Shown here piece by piece: positions 10,275-20,219 of a stretch of 64,000 nucleotides of DNA. This DNA is from Acinetobacter radioresistens DSM 6976 = NBRC 102413 = CIP 103788 (lineage in GTDB: Bacteria > Pseudomonadota > Gammaproteobacteria > Pseudomonadales > Moraxellaceae), in assembly GCF_006757745.1 (NCBI RefSeq), contig NZ_AP019740.1, forward strand, positions 2,046,001 to 2,110,000, in the 5' to 3' direction. The translations under genes and the position numbers were made by a program. Position 1 is the stretch's first letter. Each line of letters begins with the position of its first letter. A model generated the notes under the pieces. It made no database searches. It saw only the letters and a list, made by a program, of their open reading frames with translations, and was not told the origin of the DNA.

Positions 10275-11164
10275 GTTTAACCACCAATAGTAATGCACTG
10301 GCAGAAAAACTGCAGTCACGCGATGCGACCAGGGAAGCAGCTTGGGTACGCTATCTATTACTCACTATCGGTCTGCTATTTTTTCTAAGCTGTCTGGTTC
10401 TTCCTCTTATTCTGGTATTCGTTGAAGCTTTTAAGCAGGGTGTCGGGGTTTACTTTCAGGCGCTGGTCCATCCGGATACTTTATCTGCAGTCAAACTGAC
10501 TTTATTGACAGCAGCGATTGCAGTACCTCTTAATGTAGTCTTTGGCGTAGCTGCTGCATGGTGTGTAGCCAAATTTAACTTTAGAGGCAAGTCTATTCTG
10601 ACCACCATTATTGATCTGCCCTTTTCGGTTTCGCCTGTTATTGCCGGTATGATGCTGGTCCTAATTTTTGGATCTCAAGGCTGGCTGGGAGAATGGCTGA
10701 TAGATAACGATATTAAAATTTTGTATGCCACTCCTGCGATTGTTTTAGCCACAATATTTATTACTGTGCCATTTGTAGCACGTGAACTGATTCCATTAAT
10801 GGAATCACAAGGTAATGAAGAGGAAGAAGCTGCAATTGTACTGGGTGCGTCTGGCTGGCAGACCTTCTGGAAAGTGACTTTACCCAATATTAAATGGGGT
10901 CTGCTTTATGGCGTAATTTTATGTAATGCACGAGCTATGGGTGAATTTGGCGCAGTTTCAGTTGTATCTGGTCACATCCGTGGGGAAACCAATACATTAC
11001 CCCTGCATGTCGAAATTCTTTATAACGAATATACCTTCAGTGCCGCTTTTGCTGTGTCATCACTACTGGCATTACTGGCAATTGTGACATTAATCCTGAA
11101 AACCTGGGTAGAACTCGGGCAGGAAAAACAAGCTAAGCGTAATGATGATTCAGCCTCTTCTTAA
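10271..11164 (+). CDS. cysW: Sulfate ABC transporter permease CysW
   Basis: Second permease of the sulfate importer, 297 residues with six predicted membrane helices. The EAA-type loop [17 protein letters not shown] is near residue 178, followed by [20 protein letters not shown], a CysW signature. The start overlaps the end of cysT, and cysA follows after 11 bases. The N-terminal 25 residues are hydrophilic and more variable. Confidence 0.95.
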   Translation: MSLTTNSNALAEKLQSRDATREAAWVRYLLLTIGLLFFLSCLVLPLILVFVEAFKQGVGVYFQALVHPDTLSAVKLTLLTAAIAVPLNVVFGVAAAWCVAKFNFRGKSILTTIIDLPFSVSPVIAGMMLVLIFGSQGWLGEWLIDNDIKILYATPAIVLATIFITVPFVARELIPLMESQGNEEEEAAIVLGASGWQTFWKVTLPNIKWGLLYGVILCNARAMGEFGAVSVVSGHIRGETNTLPLHVEILYNEYTFSAAFAVSSLLALLAIVTLILKTWVELGQEKQAKRNDDSASS

Positions 11165-11175
11165 GGAATGCCCCC

Positions 11176-12237
11176 ATGAGTATTCAAGTTAAAAATATTG
11201 AAAAACACTTTGGTGCATTCCATGCACTAAAAAATATTTCACTCGATTTTCCTGAAGGTCAACTGGTTGCCCTGCTTGGCCCTTCAGGTTGTGGTAAAAC
11301 GACTTTACTCCGGATTATTGCCGGTCTTGAATCGGCAGACGGCGGACAGGTTCTGCTAGAAGGTAGCGATGCGACTGATGTACATGTTCGTGAACGTCAG
11401 GTAGGTTTTGTATTTCAGCATTATGCGCTATTTAGACATATGAGCGTATTTGACAATATTGCTTTTGGCTTGCGTGTACGTCCCCGCAGTACTCGACCAT
11501 CGGAAGCTGAAATTAAAAAACGGGTAACCCGCCTGTTAGATCTGGTGCAATTAGGATTTCTGGCAGATCGTTATCCAGCCCAACTTTCAGGTGGACAACG
11601 TCAGCGTATTGCTTTAGCGCGTGCGCTTGCAGTAGAACCGCGAGTTTTATTATTAGATGAGCCTTTCGGTGCGCTTGACGCGAAAGTTCGTAAAGAGTTA
11701 CGTCGCTGGTTACGAACTTTACATGACGAACTTCATATCACTTCCATCTTTGTTACCCATGATCAGGAAGAAGCGCTTGAAGTTGCTGATCAAATCGTGG
11801 TGATGAATAAAGGTAATATTGAACAGATTGGTTCACCTCGGGAAGTCTATGAGAAACCAGCTACGCCATTCGTATTTGACTTCTTGGGTCAGGCCAACCG
11901 TTTTGAAGGACAATATCAGCAAGGCATTATCCAGATCGGACAAGACCGTATCCAACTTCCTCATAGTGTAGAAGTTGCACAGGGAAAAGTGGTTGCATTT
12001 GCACGTCCTGATGAATTACGTATTCACGCTCAACCGCAAGATAATACAATTCAGGCAACATTTCTGCGTGAAATCTGGATTGCTGGTAATGTTGTAGCAG
12101 AATTACAGGACCGCAATGGTAATCTGATTGAAATCACGCTTTCACCAGAAGAAGTAAAACAGCATCAGTTCAGGGCACAGCAGAATGTATGGATCAGTGC
12201 TTCTGCCCTACACCTGTTTGAAGATCAGGTCGCGTAA
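11176..12237 (+). CDS. cysA: Sulfate/thiosulfate import ATPase CysA
   Basis: ATPase that drives the CysTW permease. The 353-residue protein has Walker [10 protein letters not shown] at residues 36-44, a Q-loop VFQHYALF near 81, the ABC signature [15 protein letters not shown] near 134, Walker [12 protein letters not shown] near 153 and the H-loop FVTHDQEEA near 190. The C-terminal 110 residues form a regulatory TOBE-like domain usual for CysA. It is the last transporter gene; the LysR-family regulator starts 49 bases later. Confidence 0.95.
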   Translation: MSIQVKNIEKHFGAFHALKNISLDFPEGQLVALLGPSGCGKTTLLRIIAGLESADGGQVLLEGSDATDVHVRERQVGFVFQHYALFRHMSVFDNIAFGLRVRPRSTRPSEAEIKKRVTRLLDLVQLGFLADRYPAQLSGGQRQRIALARALAVEPRVLLLDEPFGALDAKVRKELRRWLRTLHDELHITSIFVTHDQEEALEVADQIVVMNKGNIEQIGSPREVYEKPATPFVFDFLGQANRFEGQYQQGIIQIGQDRIQLPHSVEVAQGKVVAFARPDELRIHAQPQDNTIQATFLREIWIAGNVVAELQDRNGNLIEITLSPEEVKQHQFRAQQNVWISASALHLFEDQVA

Positions 12238-12286
12238 ATATAATAAAGGGGCTGTATATGCCCCACTCTTTTTTGAGGTAATCCAG

Positions 12287-13210
12287 ATGAACTTTCAGCA
12301 ACTTAGAATTATTCGGGAAACGGTAAGACAGAATTTCAACCTGACTGAAGCCTCAGCGGCACTCTATACATCACAGTCAGGTGTTAGCAAACACATTAAA
12401 GATCTTGAAGATGAACTGGGGGTACAGCTTTTTATTCGTAAAGGTAAGCGTCTGCTAGGTCTGACAGAACCTGGCCAATCTCTTTTAAATATTGTTGAAC
12501 GTATGCTGGTCGATGCAGAAAATATCAAGCGGTTAGCTGATGATTTCAACAAAGTTGATGAAGGTACACTTACCATTGCTACCACTCATACCCAAGCGCG
12601 TTATGTACTTCCACCGATTGTTAACCAGTTTAAAAAAGCTTTTCCCAAAGTTCATCTCATCCTGCAACAAGCCAGTCCGGTAGAGATTTCAGAAATGCTC
12701 TTACAGGGGGAAGCTGATATTGGCATTGCTACAGAATCATTGACAACAGAAGAAAATCTGGCCAGTGTTCCATATTATACATGGGAACATAGCATTATTA
12801 CTCCACAGCATCATCCCTTAACCCAACTGGAAAATATTCGTCTAGAAGATCTGGCTAACTATCCAATCATTACTTATCATGGCGGTTTTACTGGACGCTC
12901 TAAAATTGACAAGGCTTTTGAAGCAGCCAATATTGAAGTTGATATAGTAATGTCTGCACTTGATGCAGATGTTATTAAAACTTATGTAGAACTCGGTATG
13001 GGGGTAGGCATCGTTAATAACGTCGCTTATGATGCAGAGCGCGACTATCGCTTGAAACAGATTCAAACTGATATTTTTGGTTTAAATACCACTTGGTTAG
13101 CAGTTCGTAAGGGACATTTGTTACGTGGTTATGGTTACGAGTTTATTTCGTTGTGTTCACCTGAAGCTGACATAAAAGCACTCAAGAAAGTGGCCTATCC
13201 AGAAGAGTAA
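12287..13210 (+). CDS. LysR-family regulator of the CysB/Cbl type
   Basis: A 307-residue regulator with an N-terminal winged helix (FNLTEASAALYTSQSGVSKHIKDLE, residues 18-42) and a CysB-like effector domain (THTQARYVLPPIV near 98, GMGVGIVNNVAYD near 238). MNFQQLRIIRETVRQNFNLTEA is the hallmark start of CysB and Cbl. The ATG at 12287 has a GAGG ribosome site. Lying directly after cysA on the same strand, it probably controls this operon in response to sulfur supply. Sequence alone does not separate CysB from Cbl. Confidence 0.9.
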   Translation: MNFQQLRIIRETVRQNFNLTEASAALYTSQSGVSKHIKDLEDELGVQLFIRKGKRLLGLTEPGQSLLNIVERMLVDAENIKRLADDFNKVDEGTLTIATTHTQARYVLPPIVNQFKKAFPKVHLILQQASPVEISEMLLQGEADIGIATESLTTEENLASVPYYTWEHSIITPQHHPLTQLENIRLEDLANYPIITYHGGFTGRSKIDKAFEAANIEVDIVMSALDADVIKTYVELGMGVGIVNNVAYDAERDYRLKQIQTDIFGLNTTWLAVRKGHLLRGYGYEFISLCSPEADIKALKKVAYPEE

Positions 13211-13256
13211 GTTTTTAAGCAATTTTTAAATTTGATTGAATAATTATAAAAGCAAT

Positions 13257-13283
13257 AAAAAAACGGACCTTAGTCCGTTTTTT
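13257..13283. terminator. Bidirectional terminator between the cysB-like gene and carO
   Basis: AAAAAAACGGAC / GTCCGTTTTTTT is a near-perfect stem with a CTTA loop and A and T tracts on both sides, serving both convergent genes. Confidence 0.9.
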
Positions 13284-13297
13284 TATTGCTGACTGGA

Positions 13298-14026
13298 TTA
13301 GAAGCGGAAGCTTACACCCAGTTTAGCTACTGGTAACCATTCATATTTGTTATCATTTTCAATATCACGTTCTTCACGTTCAACTGCTGTAGCAAAGTCA
13401 GTACCAGGCTCAGTAGTGATAGCTGTACCAGAAGCTGTCAAGTTGACATTTGGGTTACCATTATAAAATGCACCGATTTCACCAAATACGCCCCAACGGT
13501 TAGTAATCGCTGGAGAGAAACCAATCCCTACATACGGTGCTAAATTATTTTTATAAGAAAGTTGACCATTAATACGGGCACCGTCAGCTCCTGCACGGAA
13601 TTCAGTACCATTTACACTAAATTTTTCATCAGCACCTACACGACGATCCAAATCATAATCATTATCTACATAAGCTACCCCAGCAGCCATATAGAACCAG
13701 TTTGCCCAAGGACGAATCTCAGCATTTAAGTAAACATTATTGTTATCCATATCGATGTCATAATCTGAACCATTTACAGATAAGTCATCTGACCAAGAGA
13801 TATCTCCACCGTTGTAACCTAAAGTTACACCAACATACGGATTGGCATTATATGAAATCGCGCCACCGTAACCAGTAGTACCAACTTCTGCACGTACTGA
13901 AGCAGGTTTAAAGAAAGAGAAAGTTGAAACCCCTTCTTCAGTGACAATTATTTCATCAGCTGCCAATGCAGAACCTGCAAAAGCGGTTAAAACAGTAGCG
14001 GTCGCTAAAACTCTTAAAGCTTTCAT
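13298..14026 (-). CDS. carO: CarO-like outer-membrane channel
   Basis: A 242-residue outer-membrane beta-barrel with a signal peptide (MKALRVLATATVLTAFAG... cleaved at ALA-ADE) and a terminal aromatic residue (GVSFRF) as needed for barrel assembly. It matches my memory of Acinetobacter CarO in several places: RAEVGTTGYGGA, NPYVGVTLGYNGGDISW, DMDNNNVYLNAEIRPW and NDNKYEWLPVAKLGV. In A. baumannii CarO is linked to basic amino-acid uptake and, when lost, to reduced carbapenem susceptibility; that is family knowledge, not something this sequence shows. It has a strong ribosome site (GAGGAG). It is divergent from dapD across 292 bases. Confidence 0.85.
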   Translation of the reverse strand: MKALRVLATATVLTAFAGSALAADEIIVTEEGVSTFSFFKPASVRAEVGTTGYGGAISYNANPYVGVTLGYNGGDISWSDDLSVNGSDYDIDMDNNNVYLNAEIRPWANWFYMAAGVAYVDNDYDLDRRVGADEKFSVNGTEFRAGADGARINGQLSYKNNLAPYVGIGFSPAITNRWGVFGEIGAFYNGNPNVNLTASGTAITTEPGTDFATAVEREERDIENDNKYEWLPVAKLGVSFRF

Positions 14027-14318
14027 TATTAATCTCCTCAGAAGAGTTTGTTTTTTAATCTATAATTGTTTCGTGTCTTGTATGTTAGATAAAACCTAAG
14101 TGGGTTTTTAGACACAAATTACGTGGTTTCTGTTATTTTTTGATACATTTAACGTTTTTTCTTGTTTTTACATGTTTTTTTGTAAAAATATTTCCAAAAA
14201 GCTTCATATTTACTTTACTCGTACCAGAGACCTTTATAGATGAAAAGTTTGCTAGTTTTTGGCTGTTTTTATACACAAATAGTGTAAACTCTCATAAATT
14301 TTTTCAGGAAGGAATATC
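14027..14318. other. Divergent carO-dapD intergenic region
   Basis: This 292-base, AT-rich stretch holds the leaders of two divergent genes. On the plus strand a TATACA hexamer near 14270 and the strong GGAAGGA ribosome site at 14307-14313 precede dapD. No small ORF or clear hairpin is seen. Promoter positions are guesses. Confidence 0.4.
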
Positions 14319-15140
14319 ATGACTCAGCTTTCAACTATTATTGAGCAGGCCTTTGAAAACCGCGCCAACTTTACCGCAGCAGATTGTCCCTCAGAAGTGC
14401 GTCAAGCTGTAGAAGAAGCCATTAAAGGTCTGGATAACGGTACACTGCGAGTAGCTGAAAAAATTGATGGTGAATGGATTGTTCATCAATGGCTGAAGAA
14501 AACGGTCTTATTATCTTTTAAATTAAATGATAATAAGCCAATCGAATCATGTGACCTACGTTTTTATGATAAAGTCGAGACCAAATTTTCTGGCTGGACT
14601 GAAGAGCAGTTTAAAGAAGCCGGCGTACGTGTAGTACCACCTGCTGTAGCTCGCCGTGGTAGTTTTCAAGCTAAGAATGTGGTTCTTATGCCTTCTTATG
14701 TGAATATTGGTGCCTATGTTGATGAAGGCACAATGGTGGATACATGGGCAACTGTAGGTTCATGCGCACAGATCGGTAAAAATGTTCACTTGTCGGGTGG
14801 TGTTGGTATCGGTGGTGTACTTGAACCGCTTCAGGCCAACCCGACTATCATTGAAGATAACTGTTTTATCGGTGCACGTTCTGAAATTGTTGAAGGTGTT
14901 ATTGTTGAAGAAGGTTCTGTCATTTCAATGGGCGTTTACATCGGCCAATCTACCAAGATTTATGACCGTGAAACTGGCGAAATCCATTATGGCCGTGTTC
15001 CTGCAGGTTCAGTTGTTGTACCAGGGAACTTGCCATCTAAAGATGGAACATACAGCCTTTATGCTGCAATTATCGTGAAAAAGGTAGATGCTCAGACACG
15101 AGCTAAAACCAGTCTAAATGACCTGCTTCGCGCTGACTAA
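14319..15140 (+). CDS. dapD: Tetrahydrodipicolinate N-succinyltransferase
   Basis: Succinylates 2,3,4,5-tetrahydropyridine-2,6-dicarboxylate in the lysine and diaminopimelate pathway. The 273-residue protein has the N-terminal helical domain and, from about residue 110, left-handed beta-helix hexapeptide repeats (for example [25 protein letters not shown]). [17 protein letters not shown] near 185 is a DapD signature. The length is typical. Confidence 0.96.
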   Translation: MTQLSTIIEQAFENRANFTAADCPSEVRQAVEEAIKGLDNGTLRVAEKIDGEWIVHQWLKKTVLLSFKLNDNKPIESCDLRFYDKVETKFSGWTEEQFKEAGVRVVPPAVARRGSFQAKNVVLMPSYVNIGAYVDEGTMVDTWATVGSCAQIGKNVHLSGGVGIGGVLEPLQANPTIIEDNCFIGARSEIVEGVIVEEGSVISMGVYIGQSTKIYDRETGEIHYGRVPAGSVVVPGNLPSKDGTYSLYAAIIVKKVDAQTRAKTSLNDLLRAD

Positions 15141-15159
15141 TTTTCTGTCTGTTTAAAGG

Positions 15160-15187
15160 TCTCTACGGTCATGCCTGATCGTAGAGA
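15160..15187 (+). terminator. dapD terminator
   Basis: An 8-bp stem TCTCTACG / CGTAGAGA is followed by TTTTTGTTTTTT, 20 bases after the dapD stop. Confidence 0.85.
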
Positions 15188-15219
15188 TTTTTGTTTTTTA
15201 TAGAAGGTGATATTGGGCT

Positions 15220-15930
15220 ATGAATCCCTTACGTTCTTCCGTTATTCCAGTGTCTGATCCGGCAGCTGGTTTACGTATTACGGAGATTTTTTATTCGTTG
15301 CAGGGAGAAGCAAACGCTGCGGGGTTACCAACAGTATTTATTCGTCTGACTGGCTGCCCTTTACGTTGTACCTATTGCGATACGACCTACTCTTTTGAAG
15401 GAGGGGTACGTCAGTCACTTGAAGAAATCATTGCAACTGCCCGAAGTTATAATACACCTTACATCTGTGTAACCGGCGGAGAACCGCTGGCACAACCGAA
15501 TTGTCTGGTTTTACTACAACGTTTATGTGATTTAGGACATAAGGTTTCTTTAGAAACCAGTGGTGCACTCGATGTATCTAAAGTTGATCCACGCGTATCA
15601 AAAGTTCTAGACTTAAAAACTCCAAGTTCTGGAGAAGTTATACGTAACTTAATGTCAAATCTAGAATTTCTGACTTCAAATGATCAAATCAAGTTTGTTA
15701 TCTGTAACCGTGATGATTATCAATGGGCCAAAGAGCAGCTTGCGCTGTACTCCCTAGAACAGAAAGTCAGTACAGTCTGGTTCTCTCCTGCGTTTGCAGT
15801 GGAAAAAGGTGCAGCCCAATTACCTAAACTGGCTCGTGAATTAGCACAGTGGATTCTAGATGACCAGCTTCCCGTTCGCTTTCAGTTACAACTACACAAG
15901 CTACTTTGGAATGATGAAACTGGCCGTTAA
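15220..15930 (+). CDS. queE: 7-carboxy-7-deazaguanine synthase (radical SAM)
   Basis: Makes 7-carboxy-7-deazaguanine from 6-carboxytetrahydropterin in the queuosine pathway. The 236-residue protein has the radical-SAM cluster motif CPLRCTYC (CxxxCxxC) near residue 46 and the SAM-site VTGGEPLAQ near 87. The start [24 protein letters not shown] is typical of QueE. queC begins 31 bases downstream and catalyses the next step, so the pair is likely one operon. Confidence 0.95.
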   Translation: MNPLRSSVIPVSDPAAGLRITEIFYSLQGEANAAGLPTVFIRLTGCPLRCTYCDTTYSFEGGVRQSLEEIIATARSYNTPYICVTGGEPLAQPNCLVLLQRLCDLGHKVSLETSGALDVSKVDPRVSKVLDLKTPSSGEVIRNLMSNLEFLTSNDQIKFVICNRDDYQWAKEQLALYSLEQKVSTVWFSPAFAVEKGAAQLPKLARELAQWILDDQLPVRFQLQLHKLLWNDETGR

Positions 15931-15961
15931 TCACGGTACAGAAAGATTGGAGAAACAATAT

Positions 15962-16630
15962 ATGCGCTCGCGTGCAATTGTCTTATTATCTGGTGGATTA
16001 GATTCAACAACCTGTCTGGCTTGGGCACAGGCACGTTATGAGTGTATCGCTATTAGCTTTATGTATGGTCAGCGTTCAACTACTGAACTGGATGCAGCTA
16101 AAGCACTTACTCAGCGTGCCGGCGTAGAACATCGCGTTATTAATATTGACCTGGGCAATCTGGGTGGTTCGGCACTGACAGATCATAATATTGATGTCCC
16201 TGTACAGGAACAGTCAGGCATACCCGTAACTTATGTTCCTGCCCGTAACACCATCTTCTTGTCTTATGCCTTGGCAGCTGCAGAAGTATTTGATGCAGAG
16301 GCTATAGTAATCGGGATTAATGCCGTAGATTATTCAGGTTATCCGGATTGTCGTCCTGAGTTTATTGAAGCATTTGCCAATATGGCGCGCTTGGCCACTA
16401 AAGTGGGAGTAGAAGGCAAACCTTTAAAATTTGAAACACCCCTGTTACATTTATCTAAAGCGAATATTATACGTTTGGGCATTGAACATGGCGTAGACTA
16501 TAGCCAGACGGTTTCCTGCTATCAGGCAGATGACCAAGGACGTGCTTGTGGACAATGTGATAGCTGCCGACTTCGTAAACAAGGTTTCCAAGAAGCAGGT
16601 ATTGAAGACCCTACACGTTATATACCGTAA
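15962..16630 (+). CDS. queC: 7-cyano-7-deazaguanine synthase
   Basis: ATP- and ammonia-dependent enzyme that turns the QueE product into preQ0. The 222-residue protein has the PP-loop [12 protein letters not shown] at residues 8-19, [17 protein letters not shown] near 88 and a C-terminal zinc site with Cys in SCYQ...[10 protein letters not shown]. An in-frame upstream extension to 15860 lies inside queE and lacks family similarity; the ATG at 15962 has a GGAG ribosome site and places the PP-loop correctly. Confidence 0.95.
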   Translation: MRSRAIVLLSGGLDSTTCLAWAQARYECIAISFMYGQRSTTELDAAKALTQRAGVEHRVINIDLGNLGGSALTDHNIDVPVQEQSGIPVTYVPARNTIFLSYALAAAEVFDAEAIVIGINAVDYSGYPDCRPEFIEAFANMARLATKVGVEGKPLKFETPLLHLSKANIIRLGIEHGVDYSQTVSCYQADDQGRACGQCDSCRLRKQGFQEAGIEDPTRYIP

Positions 16631-16646
16631 TCACCAGGTACAATTT

Positions 16647-17057
16647 ATGAAGAACTTAGCATCAAAACTTTTCCTTTCCTCCCTGTTCTCAGCAGCTACT
16701 CTGTTAACAGTAAATACCCATGCTGCAGAAGCAAATCCTCTTCAGCAGGCTTATAAAAGCACAAATGTTAAATCTGCCCTAATCAATGTTTGTAAAACAG
16801 AAACAGGTAAAAGCAAGAAACTCTCTGCTGCTGAAGTAAGCAAATACTGTACCTGTGCTGTAGAAGCAGATGGTAAATTGACCAATGCTCAAAAATGGGA
16901 AATCCAGAGCACAATTAACCAGAAGAAAAGCCCAAGCAGTTTAGCTTTTGTTCAAAAACAAAATAGTGATTTACAAGCATGCTTCGGTCCACAGTTAACT
17001 TCAAAACTGCAAAACCTGACCCAAGAAGCCATGAAATCAGCGCAGGCAAAAAAATAA
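16647..17057 (+). CDS. Small secreted protein with four cysteines, unknown function
   Basis: A 136-residue protein with a signal peptide (MKNLASKLFLSSLFSAATLL..., cleavage near HAA-EAN). The mature part has four cysteines (NVCK, YCTCAV, QACFG), a spacing that could hold two disulfides in the periplasm, and is otherwise polar and helical. I do not recognise the family. It starts 16 bases after queC and may be read through from it, though no link to queuosine is apparent. A longer in-frame ORF extends back into queC but would bury the signal peptide. Confidence 0.65.
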   Translation: MKNLASKLFLSSLFSAATLLTVNTHAAEANPLQQAYKSTNVKSALINVCKTETGKSKKLSAAEVSKYCTCAVEADGKLTNAQKWEIQSTINQKKSPSSLAFVQKQNSDLQACFGPQLTSKLQNLTQEAMKSAQAKK

Positions 17058-17108
17058 TTGCCTTATTATTTTGCTAGCCACATTCGTGGCTAGTTTTTGG
17101 AGAAAACC

Positions 17109-17576
17109 ATGAGTACTGAAGATATTAAATTACCTGACCACGTATTCCCAACCGCAAATGGTGAGATCAACTTATCTGAAGTGCCATCTGCATGGTTGGT
17201 TCTCTATTTCTATCCTAAAGATTCTACACCCGGCTGTACTACTCAGGCCCTTGAGTTTACTGAATTAAAAGATCAGTTTGATGCTATGGGCGCTACTGTC
17301 GTGGGTATCTCTCGTGATTCAGTCAAATCTCACCAGAATTTTACCAATAAGCAGGAACTGCAAATTGAACTAGTCAGTGATGCAGATGAAATCCTGTGCA
17401 AACATTTTGATGTCATTAAAGAAAAAAATATGTATGGCAAAAAAGTTATGGGTATCGAGCGTTCTACCTTCCTGTTCCATAACAACCAGCTAATGAAGAG
17501 TTACCGTAAAGTCACCGCAGCTGGTCATGCTGCTCAAGTATTAGATGATATCCGCACAATGAGTGAAGTGGAATAA
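17109..17576 (+). CDS. bcp: Peroxiredoxin of the Bcp/PrxQ family
   Basis: Thiol peroxidase that reduces hydrogen and lipid peroxides. The 155-residue protein has the peroxidatic motif DSTPGCTTQ with Cys43. The position five residues later, Cys50 in E. coli Bcp, is Leu48 here; the only other cysteine is Cys97 in DEILCKHF. It may therefore work as a 1-Cys enzyme or use Cys97. The ATG at 17109 is chosen because a GGAG site precedes it. Confidence 0.9.
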   Translation: MSTEDIKLPDHVFPTANGEINLSEVPSAWLVLYFYPKDSTPGCTTQALEFTELKDQFDAMGATVVGISRDSVKSHQNFTNKQELQIELVSDADEILCKHFDVIKEKNMYGKKVMGIERSTFLFHNNQLMKSYRKVTAAGHAAQVLDDIRTMSEVE

Positions 17577-17598
17577 ACCATAAAAACTCTAATAGCAA

Positions 17599-17622
17599 GC
17601 CGGCACTTTAGCCGGCATTTTT
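17599..17622 (+). terminator. bcp terminator
   Basis: GCCGGC-ACTTTA-GCCGGC hairpin followed by ATTTTTAT, 22 bases after the bcp stop. Confidence 0.85.
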
Positions 17623-17759
17623 ATAGATCTGTGGTGTTCAGTCTTACTTGATTTCTTTAAGAAAGGTGTGAAGCAGACTACAGGTGTGTTTTCAAGTTTA
17701 ACCGGTTCGACATATAAACTCTCTAATATCGCTAAATTATCTAAAGGTTTTAATCTTCA

Positions 17760-18329
17760 TTACTGTATATTGCTATAGTCCTGCTCTTTATATTTTTGCT
17801 GTAGCTGACGGTACACCAGACCATGCTGGAAATTCTTCAAAAAATTTTGTGAACCCGCCGGGAAAGCTTCTGTTTTAATTATACCCTGATAATAGGCTTC
17901 GCGCAGTGGCGTCGCAGAAATGGCACCTTCCAGACTCTCCAGTTCAACCATCGTCCATTCTGGAAATAGTTTCAGATAATATGATGATGCATCTTTAAAA
18001 TGGCCGATCAGACCAATTTTAGAGCCAGTTTGAACCACCTGATTAACTAAAGCTTTAACCTGCTTTACCCATTTTTCATCATTGTAGACATCAATGACAT
18101 GAACAAAAATAATTCGCTTCTGATCTTCTGGTGAAAAGTTGGACAATATCATTTCTTCACGTTCAGAAGCTGTGAATGGATTTTTGAGATTCCGTTCATT
18201 TTGAGCTGAACCCAAAGCCAGAATCACATACTGACTTTGACTTAAGGCAACCTGTACCGTCTGCAAATGTGCATAATGAAAAGGCTGAAAACGCCCGATG
18301 AAGACAAGATAATCAAAAGTATATGACAT
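17760..18329 (-). CDS. nadM: Nicotinamide-nucleotide adenylyltransferase, NadM-like
   Basis: A 189-residue nucleotidyltransferase. It has the (H/T)xxH-type site in FIGRFQPFHYAHLQTV at residues 10-25, NPFTASEREEMI near 50 and the C-terminal ISATPLR motif near 136 that binds ATP phosphates. This arrangement is seen in NadM-type NMN adenylyltransferases, which make NAD from NMN; related cytidylyltransferases are the main alternative. There is no fused Nudix domain. It lies alone on the minus strand, divergent from the enoyl-CoA hydratase. Confidence 0.7.
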   Translation of the reverse strand: MSYTFDYLVFIGRFQPFHYAHLQTVQVALSQSQYVILALGSAQNERNLKNPFTASEREEMILSNFSPEDQKRIIFVHVIDVYNDEKWVKQVKALVNQVVQTGSKIGLIGHFKDASSYYLKLFPEWTMVELESLEGAISATPLREAYYQGIIKTEAFPAGSQNFLKNFQHGLVYRQLQQKYKEQDYSNIQ

Positions 18330-18415
18330 AAGTTCTGAGCTTTAATGACTCATCAGTTGCATTTTCAAAAAAGATATGCGACATAATAAGCCATAATAAA
18401 ATCATGATTTAAAGC

Positions 18416-19276
18416 ATGGATAGTACGATGACATTAAGCTGTATACAACAACCACATCAACATTTAAAAGCAAAACTGGATCACGGAATTCTTACGCTGG
18501 CTATTGACCGGCCTGAAGCCAAGAATGCCTTATATGGTGAGCTTTATTTATGGATTGCTCAGGCACTTGATGAAGCAGATATTTCTAGTGATGTACGTGT
18601 AGTAATATTTCGTGGCTTAAATGATGACTTTACTGCAGGAAATGACATGAAAGATTTCATGCAATTTACCCAGCAGCCTTTACAGGATAAAGCAGGCAAT
18701 ATGCCCCCTTTTGTCTTGCTTAAATCAGCAGCAAAATTTTCAAAGCCTTTAATTGTAGCGGTTAATGGGGTAGCTATTGGTATAGGAGTAACTATACTGT
18801 TGCATGCCGATCTGGTCTACAGTGATGATGATGCTATTTTCCAGATTCCATTTGTAAGTTTAGGTCTTTCTCCAGAAGGCGCAGCAAGCCAGCTTCTTGT
18901 TAAGCAAGCAGGCTACCATCGTGCTGCTGAACTGCTGTTTAGTGCTAAAAAATTCACAGCAAAAACTGCCGAACAGGTAGGCTTGGTCAATCGTGTGATT
19001 AAGGATGACATCTATGAAGATGCCAAAATTATTAACTTGATTATTGAAAATGATGTTTATGATTATGCTCACAAAGCTGCCGAATATCTGACCCAGTTAC
19101 CGCTTGCCTCCCTTAAACAGACTAAAGCGCTAATGAAAAAAGATTTAGCTAATATTATTGAGTGCATTGATGAAGAAGCTGAAATTTTTATGCAGCGCGT
19201 TAAATCTCCTGAAATGATGGAAGCTGTACAGGCTTTTATGCAAAAACGTAAACCTGACTTTACACAGTTCAATTAA
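18416..19276 (+). CDS. Enoyl-CoA hydratase/isomerase family protein
   Basis: A 286-residue crotonase-fold protein. The first oxyanion-hole segment FTAGNDMKDFM is near residue 76 and the second, VNGVAIGIGVTILLHADLVYS, near 121, with FVSLGLSPEGAAS near 147. Such proteins hydrate or isomerise CoA thioesters. The Pro in SPEGAAS favours the isomerase/hydratase-like branch, but the substrate is not readable. A second ATG at 18428 is possible. It is monocistronic, with a terminator after it. Confidence 0.8.
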   Translation: MDSTMTLSCIQQPHQHLKAKLDHGILTLAIDRPEAKNALYGELYLWIAQALDEADISSDVRVVIFRGLNDDFTAGNDMKDFMQFTQQPLQDKAGNMPPFVLLKSAAKFSKPLIVAVNGVAIGIGVTILLHADLVYSDDDAIFQIPFVSLGLSPEGAASQLLVKQAGYHRAAELLFSAKKFTAKTAEQVGLVNRVIKDDIYEDAKIINLIIENDVYDYAHKAAEYLTQLPLASLKQTKALMKKDLANIIECIDEEAEIFMQRVKSPEMMEAVQAFMQKRKPDFTQFN

Positions 19277-19288
19277 GTTTTATGCTCA

Positions 19289-19322
19289 AATCTGGATACA
19301 TGAGATGTGTCCAGATTTTTTG
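19289..19322 (+). terminator. Terminator after the enoyl-CoA hydratase gene
   Basis: AATCTGGA / TCCAGATT stem followed by TTTTTGTTG. Confidence 0.8.
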
Positions 19323-19383
19323 TTGTCTATACTCCTCTGTCTCTGAGGATTTTCTCTAAATCTTCCTATTGAACTGTTTAATT

Positions 19384-20166
19384 ATGCCAAATACTGAAAA
19401 TTATACCCAAGACAGTGAACAGCCAGAAAAGAAACGTTACTATGAACCTGCACCTCAGGATATTAACGTTGAGCAGTTCAAAAAAGTTGTAGAAAGTCGC
19501 CGTTCAGTACGCAAGTTTACTGACAAGCCCATTCCAGAAGATGTGCTGGATGCATGTCTGGATTTAGCCTTACTGGCACCCAATTCATCCAACCTGCAAC
19601 CATGGACTTTTTACGTAGTTCAAGATCCTGATAAAAAACAGCAGCTGATAAAAGCCTGTATGAGCCAGCTCGCTGCCAAAACTGCATCTGAACTGATTGT
19701 CTGTGTTGCACGTACAGACCGCATTGATGAAATGGCAAAACGTAATGTCAATGAATTTCCTTTTCCAGAAGCGCCGCCAGCAATCAAGAAATACTACAAG
19801 TATATTCCGTATAACTATAAAACGGGCTATTTGAATGCTTTTGGCAACTTTAAGAAAGTTGCTTTTAAAGTGGCGCGCAGTCTGGATAAGCAGATGCCAG
19901 TCTCTGCATTTAGTCCTGCAGATGCCAAACTCTGGGCAAGCAAGACCACAGCGCTGGCATGTGAAAATCTGGTACTGGCTTTACGTGCCTACAGTTTTGA
20001 CAGTTGCATGATGGAAGGTTTTGATGAGCCGATGGTACGCCAGATTTTGGAACTAAATGACCAGCAATATCCAATCATGGTGATTGCTGCAGGTGAACGG
20101 GCCAAAGATGGTGTATTCTTTCCACAGTACCGTTTTGATCGCAAACTTTTTATACAAAAAGTTTAA
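19384..20166 (+). CDS. Nitroreductase family protein
   Basis: A 260-residue flavin reductase. The FMN-phosphate site VVESRRSVRKFTDKPIP is near residue 36, and LALLAPNSSNLQPWTFYVV near 64 is the second conserved segment. Such enzymes reduce nitroaromatics, quinones or enones with NAD(P)H; the physiological substrate is unknown. The ATG at 19384 is taken because the longer frame begins with TTG. The insert between residues 120 and 175 is longer than in NfsB-type enzymes. Confidence 0.82.
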   Translation: MPNTENYTQDSEQPEKKRYYEPAPQDINVEQFKKVVESRRSVRKFTDKPIPEDVLDACLDLALLAPNSSNLQPWTFYVVQDPDKKQQLIKACMSQLAAKTASELIVCVARTDRIDEMAKRNVNEFPFPEAPPAIKKYYKYIPYNYKTGYLNAFGNFKKVAFKVARSLDKQMPVSAFSPADAKLWASKTTALACENLVLALRAYSFDSCMMEGFDEPMVRQILELNDQQYPIMVIAAGERAKDGVFFPQYRFDRKLFIQKV

Positions 20167-20219
20167 AAAGTTTTCATGAGCGTCATCGAGTACAAGTAAG
20201 TAAAATAGGTTTTCTTGCT

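Noticed and set aside
15860..15961. N-terminal extension of QueC
   Set aside because: It lies inside queE and shifts the PP-loop away from the start.
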